64,000 nt of DNA, taken from the NCBI RefSeq assembly GCF_021018895.1, contig NC_079387.1, positions 6,792,083 through 6,856,082 on the forward strand, given 5' to 3'. The DNA is from Seriola aureovittata. Its lineage: Eukaryota > Chordata > Actinopteri > Carangiformes > Carangidae. The notes below the pieces were generated by a model. That model was not told the origin of the DNA. It saw only the letters and a program-made list of their open reading frames with translations, and made no database searches. Made by a program: the position numbers and the translations under genes. This document shows positions 40,660 through 54,350 of the stretch, one piece after another (position 1 is the stretch's first letter; each line of letters opens with the position of its first letter).

Positions 40660-41660
40660 TGTGGGGGAGTTAAAGTGGTGTTGAGGAGTCTTACTGCCTG
40701 AGGGAAGAAGCTGCCCCATAGTCAGCAGATTCTTGTGCATCTCCTGCCAGATGAATGGCAGGATGAGCAAACTCAGGCTGGACTAGGCTGTCCGTAACTG
40801 TTGTGTGGGCTCTGTGCATGCACCTCATCTCACCAATGCTGGGCAGCGATACAATAATGATGATATTCTGGGTGGATTTCAACATCAACTCCAGGTCCTG
40901 GGCCTCGTGTGAGTGGTGCCAGGTTGTCATGTGGCCAGTCGGGATACTTTAGATTACCTCTCTCTGGAAGTTTGAGGGAACCTGGAGCACACTGTACAGC
41001 ACATGTATCAACAGTATTCACAGTGGGAGCGTGTCTGCCTATCCAAAACTGTCTGTGGTCTGTTGTTGCATGGGAAAGTCCAGAATCCAGTTACATAAGG
41101 TAGTACTCAGGACTGCGGAGCTTGTCAAGCAACATTCAGACATAGGTGCTGTTATTTTTAAGGTGTGAGGGTTGAGTGGAGTATAGTTGAGGATCTTTGA
41201 CATGCTGGCCCACAAGCTTCTCAAAGCGCCTCAGAATGATGTGGCTGGGTGCCACAGGTTGGTAATCTCTGAGGCAGGATGATGCAGACTTCTTAAGTAG
41301 AAGGACAATGGTCGCTGTTCTGTGGCAGATCAGGAGTTTTCCTGTGAGAGTGATGTGTCGAATATTGCAGTTAAGACATCAACTAAATACTGGGCACATG
41401 TGTTTAGTGCACAGCCAGTTTCACATTCACTCTCAGCAGGGTCTATCTCATGTCTGTATACACAAGGGCCAGGTCCTCTGTTGAGGACATCAAAGGAAGC
41501 ATATAAAGGTGTTGAGCTCATTCGGCAGCCAGGTCTCGCATGTATTGATGCAGGCATTCTTGCTTTTGTAATCCATTATTGCCCGCCACATGTCTATGTG
41601 GCTTTTATTTGCAGTGAGATTCGAGACTGTACCTAATGCTTTCACTTTGTGTCCACAATG
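40660..41660 (-). mobile_element. Non-LTR retrotransposon (L2/CR1-like) ORF2 relic with internal deletion
   Basis: Read on the minus strand, fragments appear in ORF2 order. First comes a pre-reverse-transcriptase linker near 41590-41493 (WRAIMDYKSK, then LPNELNTF). Next is the RT finger region near 41440-41330 (LVDVLTAIFDTSLSQEN) and further RT sequence near 41300-41200. LCNWILDF follows near 41085-41062. The C-terminal tail is near 40850-40660 (LPSIGEMRCMHRA, then SFFPQAVRLLN). Frames shift repeatedly. The palm block with the FADD catalytic residues should fall between 41060 and 40900 but is not seen, so that part is deleted. The relic is in the same orientation as il1rapl1, within intron 1, and cannot be active. 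Family placement between L2 and CR1-like clades is uncertain. Confidence 0.75.
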
Positions 41661-44600
41661 ACCACTTTCCATCTCGCTCTGGTTCTGTTATACACTTCCA
41701 CCAACTCAACTGAAAGCCACATTTTAGGCTCTGGATGAGGCCCTTACCACAGTTGTCTGTATCATTACAGGATAATCAGCTTATTTATGAAAAAAATGTT
41801 GACGCACATTGAACATTGTTGCTATGGTTCTCTTGGGCGCCATATCCAAGTCCCTGAACTCAAAACCGTAGGTCTGCTACAGTTCGATCGGTCCGTAATT
41901 TAACAACTGATTTTACTGATAACCTGGGTCTTTTAATTAGCTGAGATTAAGCTGACAAGAAAAGAAAGGAAAGGTGCTCTCAAGGGGGAGGAGAGGGCTT
42001 GTGGCCACCAGCAATGGTTGAATAAATATTGCGATGATTTCATTGTTCTACCTTTTCTACCAGATTACTGAAGTGTTTCCCCAAACACATTAAATGATAG
42101 TGGTTTATCTTCCATTTTCTGCTCCTGATGCTAATGTCTATTTAAGAAGGTGGCCACCTGTTTGAAGAAACAAGCAACTCAAGGGCTTATCGAGGTCGAA
42201 CACTCAATTTGTTATCAGTAATCATGAAAGGGGTGTCAATGTATTATTGGCACTATCATCTTACTTTTTGGCACATGGTTATTAGCTAGTGATAAGTGAA
42301 AGATTCAGTGCAGCTGTCTAACTGTCAAGAGATATGATCAGGAACACAATAGAGCAGAAAAGCAAGAGTTATCCCTCTTCAACAAATGAATGGATACTAG
42401 ATGTCCAAAAATATGAAATCTTATAAAAAAAAAATAGTCCTCCCTTAGAAACCCCACAATGAAAGCTTATCCTGTCAAGCATCTCAGTGTGCCATTCTTT
42501 AAAGAGAAGCTCATCCAAGAGGTGCTGTCACCTGCCTCTCATTCTTTGATTGTTTTTTTTTTTCCTCAAGCATCCACTTTCTCCCCTCCCTGACAGTGTT
42601 TCCTCCTCAGCGGATTCATCCAAAATTCAATTACTTTCGAGGAGGGTTCAGCCAGAGAAATGGGGCACTCTCTCAACACTCTCGGGGCTCAGAATTAGCC
42701 CTGAGGAATGCATCTCCCTCTCACACTCACACACAAACAATTTCAGCAATCGACGAGTGCGGCTTTACTGCAGCTCGCCAGATGGATATTAAGATGATGA
42801 TTTATACGGATCTCTCTTTTCAAGTCTCTCTTTCTCTGTCACACATTTTCTCAGGCTGTTCATACTGAAGGCCTTCGTGCTCAATTCTGAACAACTGCTC
42901 ATATCTGATGTTTCTAGATGACTGTTCATATCTTTGTAGGATGTTACCCACATCAGATACCAATGGGAACTGACAGCAAGAAGCAATATCAGGCATCCAT
43001 TTTTTGTACCAACACCTCTCCTGCTCGTTTGGAAAAAATTTCCGTTCTGTGGCTCGAAGTTTTGATAGAACTGAGGTGTAAAACTGAAACAATCTCAACA
43101 TGATAGGACTATTCATTTTATTTTTCTGAATGTATTTTATACATACTTAAAAAAGAGCAGTTTTATTTAAAGGCCTCCGGGAACCTAGCTGCAGCCTTGA
43201 TGACAACAAATTCTGATTCAAGCTCTTAAGTAAGTGCCTCGAATCACATATCCAGATTGAAAATGAAAAAATTCATTAGAACTGCGACACTTGGAGTTTC
43301 GGTATGAACAGACATCCTCTCTGTCTCTGCGATTACTCCCCCACCTCTCCCCCATGTCACCCCTCTGCCCCCTTCCTCCTACCTCTAGTCAGAAAATTGC
43401 TACTCTGCTCGGTGAGTTATTAACATTTCTATTTGTGAGGAATACTCTTCAAGCCCTTACACCCTTGGCTGACGCACACATACACCCACACGAGTCTGTG
43501 CTCTCCTCACTGAATTATTCCATTTCAGATTATCTAATAACCCTGCAACCAAAAGCCTCCATGTTCTTGACATGCATGGAGGAAGTGAGAGAGGAGGAGA
43601 GAAGAGGTCGCTTCTTGAATGTAATCAACATCTCTAAACATTTAACACGGTAATTGTCTGAAAATAAATGTTTATTCTGCGTTAGTGTAAAAATATGCAC
43701 AGTCCATTTCCTCCCCGGAAACAGTGAGAAAAAAGACTATGTAAATCATCACAAGCATAATTCAGAGATGAATAAGAAACAATTGAAGACACAAACTGTG
43801 TGCAGCAACATTTAGCTGCTTTGTGTGGTGAGAATAAAATAGAGGACAAGACATGTTTGTGTCATTTCTTACACTTTTCAGAAACAGTTTGTAATATAGC
43901 AGATATCCAAGTTGCCACACAGTGACGTAGGTTTTAAATGTGAGTTTCTAGTAGTTATAATATGTTGAGCTCTGTTAATTTTCATGGTGATGCAAAATTA
44001 TTACTAATCAGGCAAAAACCAGGATTTTATTTTCTCCACAGTGTTTTCTTTACATTTTCGAAATTTGTTTAACTGTTCAAATATAATGCCCTATACCATG
44101 CTCTACATGCTGTTTCAAAGCCAAAGTCATAACTGCACAAATATTATTAATGTGGAGAAATACTAATCATTTTAACTGAACTTATTTTGGGGGCTAAAAA
44201 ACTCAAATCTGACAATGAATCTAAAAGATATCAGAATCAAAATGCCCAAATTCCAAGAAACAATACTGAGGACACATAACCTGAGTGTTCTCGGTGGTAG
44301 CTGTGTCCCTGTTCAGGTCAAATGGTAATTATAATACACTGCAGTGTACTCCTCTTCAACTTCCCACTGAACAACTTATGCAGTTCAGCACAAGTTGCAC
44401 CGTCATCAGTATAACTTCCAAAGATGTAAATGAGCTAACAAGGAAAACATGAAAGCAACATTATCATTACCAGCTGCCAGTTTGAATTCACATTCACTGT
44501 CAGTCACTATGGCATACAATTTATCTAACGTGTTTCTTCTATTCAAAAATGACGGTTTCAGAGTTTTACAACAAACTCTCTGCCTTTGGGTTTAAAAAAT

Positions 44601-47202
44601 CTTTTGTTGCTGTGATGCTGTTACTGTGAAGAATTCCCCAACATTTATTAAATCTTCATACAATATCTCTACTATGGAAATGAGGACTGTTGAACCCAAC
44701 AAATGGCCAAATAAACAACTGGCCTTAAAATTTAACTGAGCTTTTAGCTTTATATTTGACCTCCATAGTTACAAAGCCAGAGGAAGTGACAGAAACCACT
44801 TTCTGTAGGTGAACTATGGCAGATAAAGCATATAATGTATAATGTATATTTTTTATTTTTGGTCTTGGGAACTGTTAGCCACAGCACTTTCAGTGAAGTC
44901 TGTGGACACACAGGAACGTGCACACACATACAAACTATCTTTGCAGTCACGTCCAATTCTTAGTCCCATTCCCTGAGCTGCCTGCTAACTAGATTCTTTA
45001 TCCTGCCTGGCTGTCAGGGAAATAAGGATGACATTAAATGAACGGAGCTCTCTCTTTGGATATTCCAGGCCAGTGGTGAGAGGGCTGAGGGAGAGCCTGC
45101 TGGAATCACTAAGGGGAAGAGGTGAAAGGGGAAGAGAGGATGAATGAACGCTAGAACAGGGAGAAGAAGAGAGGACGAGGAGAAGACATGAGAGGCAGTA
45201 TCATGAGACATTAAGGCAGCACTGAATACAGTATTCTGGGAACTAAATTCTTATGCAAAGTATTTTGACATGAAAGTGATTAATATCTGAGTTTTACTAA
45301 GTTGACTGTCTCCATAACTATCTATAAAAATGTGTTGATGTGATTTTGAAGATTAAACCAATTTGTAGCATCTGCACAGCAAATTTCCCAGTGTTAATAG
45401 ATGTTGATTTTTCAAAACACAGATAATTATTAGGGGTGTCAAAGAGCTGTTTGTTCACTCACAGCTGCTATGGACAGTAAATCTGCAATTCAAACTGTCT
45501 GAAAGTTTCAATTCACTGTTATGGATATGGGTTTATAGCAAAATAGCACAGTGATGATTCACACACTGCTAAATTAATACTGAAGATCCTTCTCTATTGC
45601 TGAAAGGATACCATTAGCTTAAAAATAGCCTTCTTTTGTAAACATTTTTATCGGCAATCAATTTTGCAGATCATGTAGCACATAGTGGACAGTAGAGACA
45701 TTTTGACAGTCAAATTTTTGCAGCTAAACCCCTTTATATTATTAGAACAGCCACTGCACACTTATGTTAGGGTAACACGAATACCAGGCACATCCAACAA
45801 CTTGTTCTCACAGCAGCTATGTGAGAAGAACCGTGTCGATTGACTTGGATTAGCTCCTTCTCAAAGTTACTTTAGTAACAGAATCCAGAAAGCCAGTTAA
45901 AATGAAGCGCATGTCTTTTCTCCCCCTGATGTCAATCAAACTCTCAAACACGGTCAGAGTTCAAGGTCTGAAATAGGATTCACCTCGAAAGGAAGCATGC
46001 TACAGTGGCTGCTGAATGGCACTTGTAAAACTTCATGCTGCAGGGTTATCTGAAGTCTAACATTAGCTATCTATAGCAGCAATAGGTGCACTTCAGAAAA
46101 ACATTCCCACTGCTAACTGAAATGAAAATTCATCAAGCCGAGGTAGAGACTTCCAGTGGCAACAATGAGATATTCACGGGCTGAAGCATTTCTCTCTTTA
46201 TCTCCCTCAAACACAACCTGGAACACACATTTTTACTCAACACCTAAAATTTAAATCTGTGACACTGAGACTGATCTGCTGCTGAACCGCCGAGTCTCTA
46301 GCTAACTCTACAGTATGCTAATGCTATTCATTGGAGAGCATCAAAGTCGGAGCTCTTCAAGGACCTCTGACTTTAAGAAAGTAAAAAAACACTGCATATT
46401 TTATAGCACACCAGTAGGAAAAGATTTCATTGGATGTCTTTTTTTTCAGTTGTTCTTTAAAGGAAGTAGGACAGCAGCTTTTTACAGATTAAAGAGAAAC
46501 ATGAGCAGCAATCAATAAAATGTCTAACATAAATGTTCTCAAATGATAAAAATGTGGAAAGTAAAAGCCTACAAAAATGAGTAATAATGCCCTGGTAGAT
46601 TCTGTAGTTTGCCAAATCACTTCAGCTGAATATACTGTCTGTCTAAGCAGCAGAACTGTGGGCTGATTTAAGGGGGAATGAAAGAGGATTGTCAGATTAT
46701 TAACACAAGTTAATAAATGCCTACCCTAGAGCAACTATAATCATTAAGGCTGCTATTTATCTTGCTTATTTTTCTTTTTTTTATCAAATTGACCACAAGG
46801 AAGAATCAACTTGAGCCAAAAGCAGAACAAATGTATAATCCAGTCAACGCCAACAATAACAAACAAAGCCTTTGAATGAATAAGTATTTCCTCTAAAAAG
46901 ATAACATACTTGAAATTGTAGTAAATGTATCTGCCTTTGTATGTTGAGGTTGAACACTGCTTTAAAGTACTGTACTTCAGCTTTCAAGGATCAAGATGGA
47001 CGTGTAGCAAGTTGCCTCTAAATTCTTTGACTGAAATATACGTTATACTGTATCATTGCAGGCAAGATGTTTTATGTTGATATTTAAACCAAGCAAAGCA
47101 AAGCATACTTCCCATAGGGACAGGTGAGCAAACAGCACTTGGAAAACAAACTGTTTATATGTTATATATATTCAAGGGTCTATAACCACATTGCATATGT
47201 AT

Positions 47203-47206
<4 letters not shown>

Positions 47207-47255
<49 letters not shown>
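47207..47255. repeat. CA microsatellite, about 24 units
   Basis: Pure AC run preceded by ATACAT variants, in presumed intron 1. Confidence 0.97.
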
Positions 47256-47258
<3 letters not shown>

Positions 47259-50200
47259 CTGTCAATGTGAAAGCTATTTGTCTTCACTGCACCTTTTCTC
47301 TGAAAATGTCCCTTGTATGTCTGAACCAAACAGCACTGCAAGCAAAAATAAACTTAACTGCTAAGGTGAGCAGACATGTTGTAGTTACCACTGAGAGCTT
47401 AACGGCGCAATGCAAATAAGCTTTCACACAATAACAGACGACCCACATCTCCATGGTAGGCAGCCGAGATTCAATATCGGAGGACAAGGAGTGTTGCGTC
47501 CCCAGGCCCTTCTTGTAAAGTGGCCCATAAATCAAGAACCCTGTTGAGAGCCGGTCTCTGTGGGTCTGGTCCAGCAGGGGGGAAACAGAGCCACGCTCTG
47601 GCTGGGAGGAAGGCACATCGGTAACCCCCTCAGCTGTGATGCATAGGATGTTTTAGCAGCATACAATTAAGACCTTTATTAGCTAAACTGGGGATTTGAT
47701 TATTACTGGAATCGTTATGTTTGAAAATAGATGATGCCAAAACTCAGGGTGTTCAGCCAAGCATGTAAGTGAACCAGGTCAAACTGTATATACTTATTAA
47801 CTTATTAGCACATCTCTGTTTTGTATCATCATCTCATCTCTGTTAATTATTATATATAACTACTGGCTTTACCTTACCAGAATATGTAATTTTATCTCCT
47901 TACCTGTATATGTAGTAACACACCTATACAGCCGTTTGTGTTTTAATTTATCCGTCTATTAATTTATTAATAGAATTAATTAATATATTAATTTTTTTTT
48001 AAGGTACTGCTATTTTCAGTCTTAATTTACTCCAGGTGAGTCAGAAACTACCCAGGCACAACTCCTACATAATAAACACTCAATATTTTACTCTATAATA
48101 AGATGTAAAATGCGATTTATGACACTTATTATTACTGAGAGGTGGTTTATTGCATTATGTTTATTTACACATTTAGCAAAGGTTAACAATTGCATTGTGG
48201 GATTTTAGTAAAAAGTGATGTACATGCTATTTTTTGCCATTTTAGGGAGCTACACAGTGCATAAATATTGTGCAGGCATATCTTGTACTAGAGGCAGAGT
48301 GACATATATGTATAAGATCACCTGTAAATAATTTGTTGCCCCAGGTCTCATGTCTGGTGGCAAATGACAAATGAGGAACTGCTAATCAAGTGCTTGACTC
48401 ACTATGAATCCCTTGATGTGGTTGCTGTATTTAAGGTTCTTTCTGGCACAGAGAGGAGAAATTGGTGCAAACACTGTCAGGAATCCTGCTGAGCGTATCT
48501 ATGTATGCAAATAATATACTGTATGCAAATAAGCTGTGTCCATGTTTCCCACTCATGTTGCTGCTGTATGAAAAAGTTTGAGCATTTCAGTGAATGCTTG
48601 AAAGCCTTTGTAGACACACTATCTAAATAGGTCTTGTAAAGGGCTCTATTGAATTCCCCTAATATCTCAACAGCAGCCACTTAAAACACAGGTCATAGTG
48701 TGAATAAAGATGGGTAGTTGTGGTAGTGTTTTGATAACGTTTGAGTTGCATCTCTTTTGCTATGCTGTTATCCTGCAAATGCATTAGCTTGCACAATAAT
48801 GTAGTCTACATCTCTTTTTCCCCTGCCAACTGGCATTTTGTGTGATTTTTTATCTCCTCACCAATGTATGGAATGTCACAACAAAGCCTTCATGAATGAG
48901 TAAGCACAGATCCGTTGAAGAGAGGAGGGGAAATGGGAGGAAAAATTGCTCATTTTGCTTCCCCTGGCATGCAATTTCCATCCTCTATCCACATCTCTCC
49001 AAAAGCTATCTAAAACACATCAACTTCATCTTTCTAGGCTGGATGGGCCTCAGAGGATCACCTCCAGACATGGCACGATGACAGTGGGCTGAAAAGAAAG
49101 GATGAAAATGATAATTCCGTCCCTTGCTTATAGCAATGGGCTTCTCATTCTACTGCTGATTAAAACGAGGAGGAAAAACATTCATTTTATACGTCACTTG
49201 CCCCTAGCAAAGAAAAATACTGTATATTGAGGTAATTGATCATGCCTCAGATGGCTGTTTCATCAGAGGAAGTGCAACATGAGTATTTCATCACCTCTCT
49301 CTTCATTTTAGCTGTGTTACAATTGACCAGCACAACATTTAAGCTCCAGGGCAAGCTACTCAGTGGCTGACCCTGAGTCTTTTTATTTTCTGCTGTAACA
49401 AATGTGAAAATAAATGTTTTTAAATTGGAATTGATTATGGTCAACTTTATGCTTTGAGACACAAGCAATCACAGAATGGCTTGCATCTGTTTTTCAAGAG
49501 CAATGTAAATAGACAGTTGGAAATTATGCCATCACCATCCTTTTTTATGTTGCATTAAGTGTAGCGCTGTTGAGATTAAAATGCTATTACAAGCAGAGAG
49601 TATAGCAGCAGCAGACACTCAGATCAGTTCACATTCATACATGAAGACATTCAGATCAAGTTCTAAAACTAAGTGGCCCATAAAAATAATTTGCAAGGAG
49701 GAGCATTCTTTCTGATACCTCACTGCTGAATAATACCATGAAAACGCACTGAGAGATCAAGGGCCACACAGTGAATTTATTTTTCCATACAGTCTGGTTT
49801 CCCATCAATGAGCAACTGCAGTTCAAATTTGTTCTGAAAGGGCCACGAGGGTTGAGTTTCCAACCTCTGCAGGAAAGAGAATAGAGGACAACCCATGCGT
49901 CTTTGTTGATGTGACCTGACAGAACATACATTATGGTTATAGAGTTGAGTATAATGACATCTGTTATGGACCGCTCTGTACTTGAATGGGTGAAACCTTG
50001 CTGGAATCCACCAGGTAGGATATAAAAAGTTTTGGCTTTAGATCAGAAAATATAGCGTATAGATTCTATAATTTAGGTATAGGCAATATGGATAAACTTT
50101 CAAGACATACTATATGTCATGCTATATCCAATAGCAATATATACAAATGTGACATAATACATTTTCTGGAAGATTTAAAAAATAGTTTATGGATAAAATG

Positions 50201-53200
50201 AATCAGATCCTGGTGATGGTGATGGTGATCCTATTTTTTGGCAAATTGGGAAAGTTAAATGTCATAAATCAAAGTAAGCTGCCACACACTGATGCAAAAA
50301 TCCAACAATGCCATAAAACAGTCCTGCAACATTAGCTACAATGGTCTCATACGCCCGTAGGGAGAGCTACCACGGTCAAAACAGTCTGGCAAAATATCTT
50401 GCGGCTGACAGATTTATATCGTCTCACTGTATATATCGCCATAACGTCCACCCTACAACGGCACTGGTGACAGAGGACATGATCACAAAAAATGCAATTA
50501 ATCAATTCATCACTTTTTAGAGTAAGAAAAGCCCAAAAATGTAACACATGCTCATTGCAAGTTCTGAAAACCCAAGATGATTTCACTTAATGCTACATTC
50601 TCAAAATGGTTGATTATATTTCTGTCAAATTACTATCATAAAAACGAAGCATATAACAATTATATTTTGCCTGGATTCATTTATAAAGTCCCCAAAAATT
50701 CACTCTACTGCAATTCTCGTTCTAATAATTTATGTCTCCATCTTTGTCCACACACTAGCTTTATTATTTAAAACATTGGTTCCAAGTGAGGTAAGGAGCA
50801 CCAAGAGGTCACAAGATAAATCTGCAGGATCTCCAGATAATTAGCGTGGTGAGAAAAAAGAAGTAATATATTCCTGTTACAATTTTTTTTCTTTTTGTAA
50901 AATACTACACAATTTTACAACTTCAGGCCTCTGAAAAATTCTTTAAACGTAACACACTGAGAAGATAAGAAACGGCTATTCGGTTGCAGCAACCTGCGAC
51001 CTGTGATGGGAATCACAATAAGACACTGCTACTTTTTAAAGGGTTCACAAGACAAAAAGGAAGGTTTCCTACTGTAATGTGGCACCTAAACTGAGCTACA
51101 ACAATGAATGGAAAATAACTGAAAATATTATTTGAGTGAGGTCTAAAAATGCATGGAGAGATTGAAATTTTGATATTCAACCCTGCATTGTAGTCCTGAT
51201 TCTGCTTTGTACAGGCAAGGTGGCATGCCCAGACATATTGTAATCTACCGGATCTACCTTACTTGTCAATTCAAGACATGATGGCTGCAACAAAAATAAG
51301 ATCAGATCAATGCCGAATGATTGTGATGGAAAATAGAACAAGGCATGTGGAAAGAGCAATCTCATCTTCACGGGAATTGGATTTTCAAAAGACTTAACTG
51401 AGAGCGCATCTGTTAAGCATGTAGTCCACAGCTTCTAATACTCAGATTTCACAACAGTCAATAAGTCGGCGCAGCAGTGCCACCCATGAAAGGAAGGTGC
51501 TCAAGCTGAAGCACAACATTTATGATATTTGCACACATACACATGGCCACACACATACGTCAACACACAAGTTTGATCACCTCTCACTATTTCCATTTCC
51601 CCTTGAGTCTTACTAATGTGATTTAAGAGCTATGATTGAGATGGCCCCCTCTCAACTTCCTCTCCAACATTCTTCCTCACAAATCCTCATCAATTGCCCC
51701 AATCATTCCTCACAGAGAGCCAATACTCCACAGCGAGACAACTCTTATTTCCACCACATTAATGAACTCTTTCATTTGAAAGCCTTTGACGGTCCGCCCC
51801 TTGATTGCAAAGCCAAGGCCAATCGGCCTTGGTGACAGCTCCTTGAAAATTAAAAGTATCAATCAAGAGAGGAAAGGGAAAAGCTTGCGATGTCTTCAGA
51901 TCCTTCTGTCTACCAGAAAAAGCATTGCAAGCTGAACAGAGTCAAATGTTTGTCATGGTTTATTTTAGTGAGACAGGTGGTGTTTGCCTCATGAAACAGG
52001 AAAATAAGATTAAATGTCAGTTATTAGAGGGTAAAGTGAAAGCTGATCATTTTGTATGGCTGACAATGACATTTCATGAAACATCACGATACTGTAACAC
52101 CACAATTAACAAGCATTTCATTGTACTGAATACGTAATAGCAACTCCATGACACTGTTGTAAAACTGGAAACTTGTGTGGAAATTCAAGCACTGAGTTTT
52201 CTAATAAATTGACGCATTCAAATGTGCTGTCAGTGTTAAAATGCTTTTTAACCCTGATGAAGTATTGAAAATGATACTTGAAATAAACCCGCCAGTGAAA
52301 CAACAACTTCATTGGTGCATTAACATGCTCTCTTTAAAGCTACACTTAATTCATCAGAGAGCAGAGGAGGAATTCAATGCCGCTGGGTAAACTTGACCAG
52401 CATAAAAAATGTGCCAATGCTGGATGACATAATCTCTGTCTAAATCAATTTCTGTGTGAGAGCACTCGACTCAGCTCAATATGTAGCTGCAGGGCTTCCG
52501 TTAAGTGGCCACTGCCACTTACCTATTAATTCATGTGCTGTGTTGCTCCTGTGGCAAAGCTTAACCCCAGATGTTGGAGATGAATAAAGATAGTATTATA
52601 GTAACATCATAAACCGAGAAGAAACACCTAAAGCACAATGTGTCAAGAAGAAGCTGGAGTGGAAAGATTTAGTGCAGACCATGATGCAAGTCGATTTTGG
52701 AGCAGTTGAAATGGTGAGTAAATGTTACTGTTAACAAAATTATGAAATCATATGCGATTAATGAGGTGATGGTTGAGTGTGAAGCATACACTGCCTGTAA
52801 GCTTCTGGCTTAGAGGAGGGTTTGTAACAGATTTAAAAAATTGCATAACAAAAGTAGCATTTCTGCATCAGTTGTTGCTTGATAAGATGATGAGATGCAA
52901 CTTACAACGCTACAGTACCTCCTGTAACTCTGATCTATAGTAGGAGAAGAGGGTTTATTTTTGATAAGCCAGCATCTGCTCCAACTTTACATCAGTATCA
53001 CTTCCTGATTCCCAAATATGTCTAAGTGGCAAAGCCCAGTCTGGTCAGAGCCAGAGTGGAGCTCCAGCATCCATCTGGACAATCATAAGCCATCATCCAT
53101 CCAAGCAGGGGAGAGAAACGGGAGAGGAAAGAGAGGAGAGGAAATACTAGCAAATAGGAGCGGCACAGAGAGAGCTGACTCGCCAAGCAATCACTCAGCA

Positions 53201-53240
53201 GAAATAATTTGAAATAACTAAGCCCGGGTTCTTCTGGCCT

Positions 53241-53400
53241 CCCTCCTCTGACACACACACGCTCGCACTTTGGGTGTGCGCGTAGAAAGCGATGCGCACA
53301 TGTGCACAAATTCGCAAAACACCCACGGACACACGCACGCAAGCGCGCGCTCCTACAGGGGCACATACACAAACATACACATTTCACAAACACACATACT
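53241..53400. other. CpG-rich, alternating purine-pyrimidine segment near the promoter
   Basis: The sequence is a run of degenerate CA/CG steps (gcgcacatgtgcac, cacgcacgcaagcgcgcgct and similar) with more than ten CpG within about 90 bases. CpG is sparse in most of the window. It lies about 500 bases inside intron 1 from the candidate UTR exon. Such sequence favours Z-DNA and often marks a fish promoter-proximal CpG cluster. It could equally be a decayed CA microsatellite. Confidence 0.5.
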
Positions 53401-53878
53401 GCTGACGCACCAGGGCGAAATGCAAATGCGCACAGTGTTACACAATTAACGCCGAGAAAAAAAATAAGGTGTAAAATTAACAGCTCGTGTCCACTGACAC
53501 TCTAACTGCCCTGCGTGGATAATTAGGTTTTACTGAAGAATACTTCAGCAGTCCACTTCCACTGTCGTACTGCAGCCGTGAACTGCTCCACTGAGGAGGC
53601 TCCGTCCGCAACTAAAGCAAAAAGAGCGTCTGGGATTCATGCGTAACTGAGGGAAAAACATGCTCGCTCCAAATGCGCATTTAAGTGCCGCATATAAGGA
53701 GATCATGAATCCGTTTGTTAAAGCCGGTTGATAAGCAGGCGATGCAAATCTGTGAATATATGCATTGTCCGTGTCATCCAAATTAATCGACAAACTGGTT
53801 TAAACATGTCCACACAAGGCAGCATATGCATCTGAGCAACTTTGGGAACCTTAAGATGAAAAAATAAATTGAACTTAC

Positions 53879-53966
53879 CCTCAAGCAGTTTCCCAATGAT
53901 AGCGTACACTCTGCTGTCAGTTCTGATAGCCCCACACCATCACGGTGTATCAGAATCTGTTTTGGT
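53879..53966 (-). other. il1rapl1a: Candidate 5' UTR exon of il1rapl1 (5' end uncertain)
   Basis: On the minus strand a strong donor, TTGAGG|GTAAGTTC, ends a segment at 53879. It lies 16.7 kb upstream of the ATG exon on the same strand, where a noncoding first exon is expected. I see this donor and the local CpG enrichment; the link to exon 2 is inference. The given 5' edge assumes the acceptor-like ctttactctgtag just before 53966. If this is a true first exon, the 5' end lies further upstream, perhaps between 54000 and 54850. It contains a seven-codon upstream ORF, ATG at 53940 to TGA at 53917. All three frames contain a stop if the segment extends past the acceptor; within the 88-nt segment one frame is open, but I do not recognise the peptide. 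Another exon could be the real first one. Confidence 0.45.
53923..53940 (-). other. Short upstream ORF in the candidate UTR exon
   Basis: Minus-strand ATG at 53940-53938 opens a frame of seven codons (MVWGYQN) that closes with TGA ending at 53917. It would sit in the 5' leader upstream of the il1rapl1 start and could reduce initiation at the main ATG. It matters only if the exon assignment is right. Confidence 0.25.
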
Positions 53967-54210
53967 CTACAGAGTAAAGCAGTAACGTTTTAAAAACAAG
54001 GAATCCCAGTTGTGAGATAGTCCACTTCTCCAAAAACGCAGCGTCTATCCCAAAATTACATATTGCCAGCCTTGACTGGCACAAATCAGATCACAAAAAA
54101 ACACCTGCCGCCGGTCACTTTCAAACAGCAGGAGAGACGAAAATGCAGAAAATCATGTCAGTGATTAGGGGAACGGTCGACACAATCAATGGAGGGCAAT
54201 ATCAGAGGAA

Positions 54211-54240
54211 GCAATTAGTCTGATTATCCTATTAAATCAG
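54211..54240. promoter_or_regulatory. Cluster of homeodomain-type core sites upstream of the UTR exon
   Basis: CAATTAG, GATTATC and TATTAAAT occur within 30 bases, about 270 bases upstream of the candidate UTR exon. The spacing resembles developmental enhancer or promoter elements, but binding is not shown. Confidence 0.25.
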
Positions 54241-54350
54241 TTGCTCAGCCGCTCACAACCACACAGCCCCGGCAGGTGAGCACCGCTTTAAGCAGGACTA
54301 CACGAGCGCAAATTTCCAAAGTGATGTGCAGAAAAAGATACATCGGATGC

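Larger units (their letters stand above)
37210..53878 (-). other. il1rapl1a: Presumed intron 1 of il1rapl1
   Basis: This 16.7 kb stretch lies between the candidate UTR exon donor and the acceptor of the ATG exon. It shows no other convincing coding exon on either strand. Separately listed are a dispersed repeat near 37.8 kb, a Tc1-like relic at 38.05-38.83 kb, a LINE relic at 40.66-41.66 kb, a CA microsatellite at 47.2 kb and a CpG-rich segment at 53.24-53.40 kb. The rest is AT-rich unique-looking sequence with short poly-T and pyrimidine tracts (42551-42562; 43332-43390) and a purine-rich run near 45070-45190. The intron assignment depends on the UTR exon being correct. Confidence 0.5.

Noticed and set aside
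41875..41895. tRNA B-box-like gttcgatcgg
   Set aside because: No A box at the right distance and no cloverleaf could be drawn.
47283..47616. Minus-strand frame of 110 codons preceded by an acceptor-like cag
   Set aside because: No good donor follows, no domain is recognisable, and frames of this length occur by chance several times in the window.
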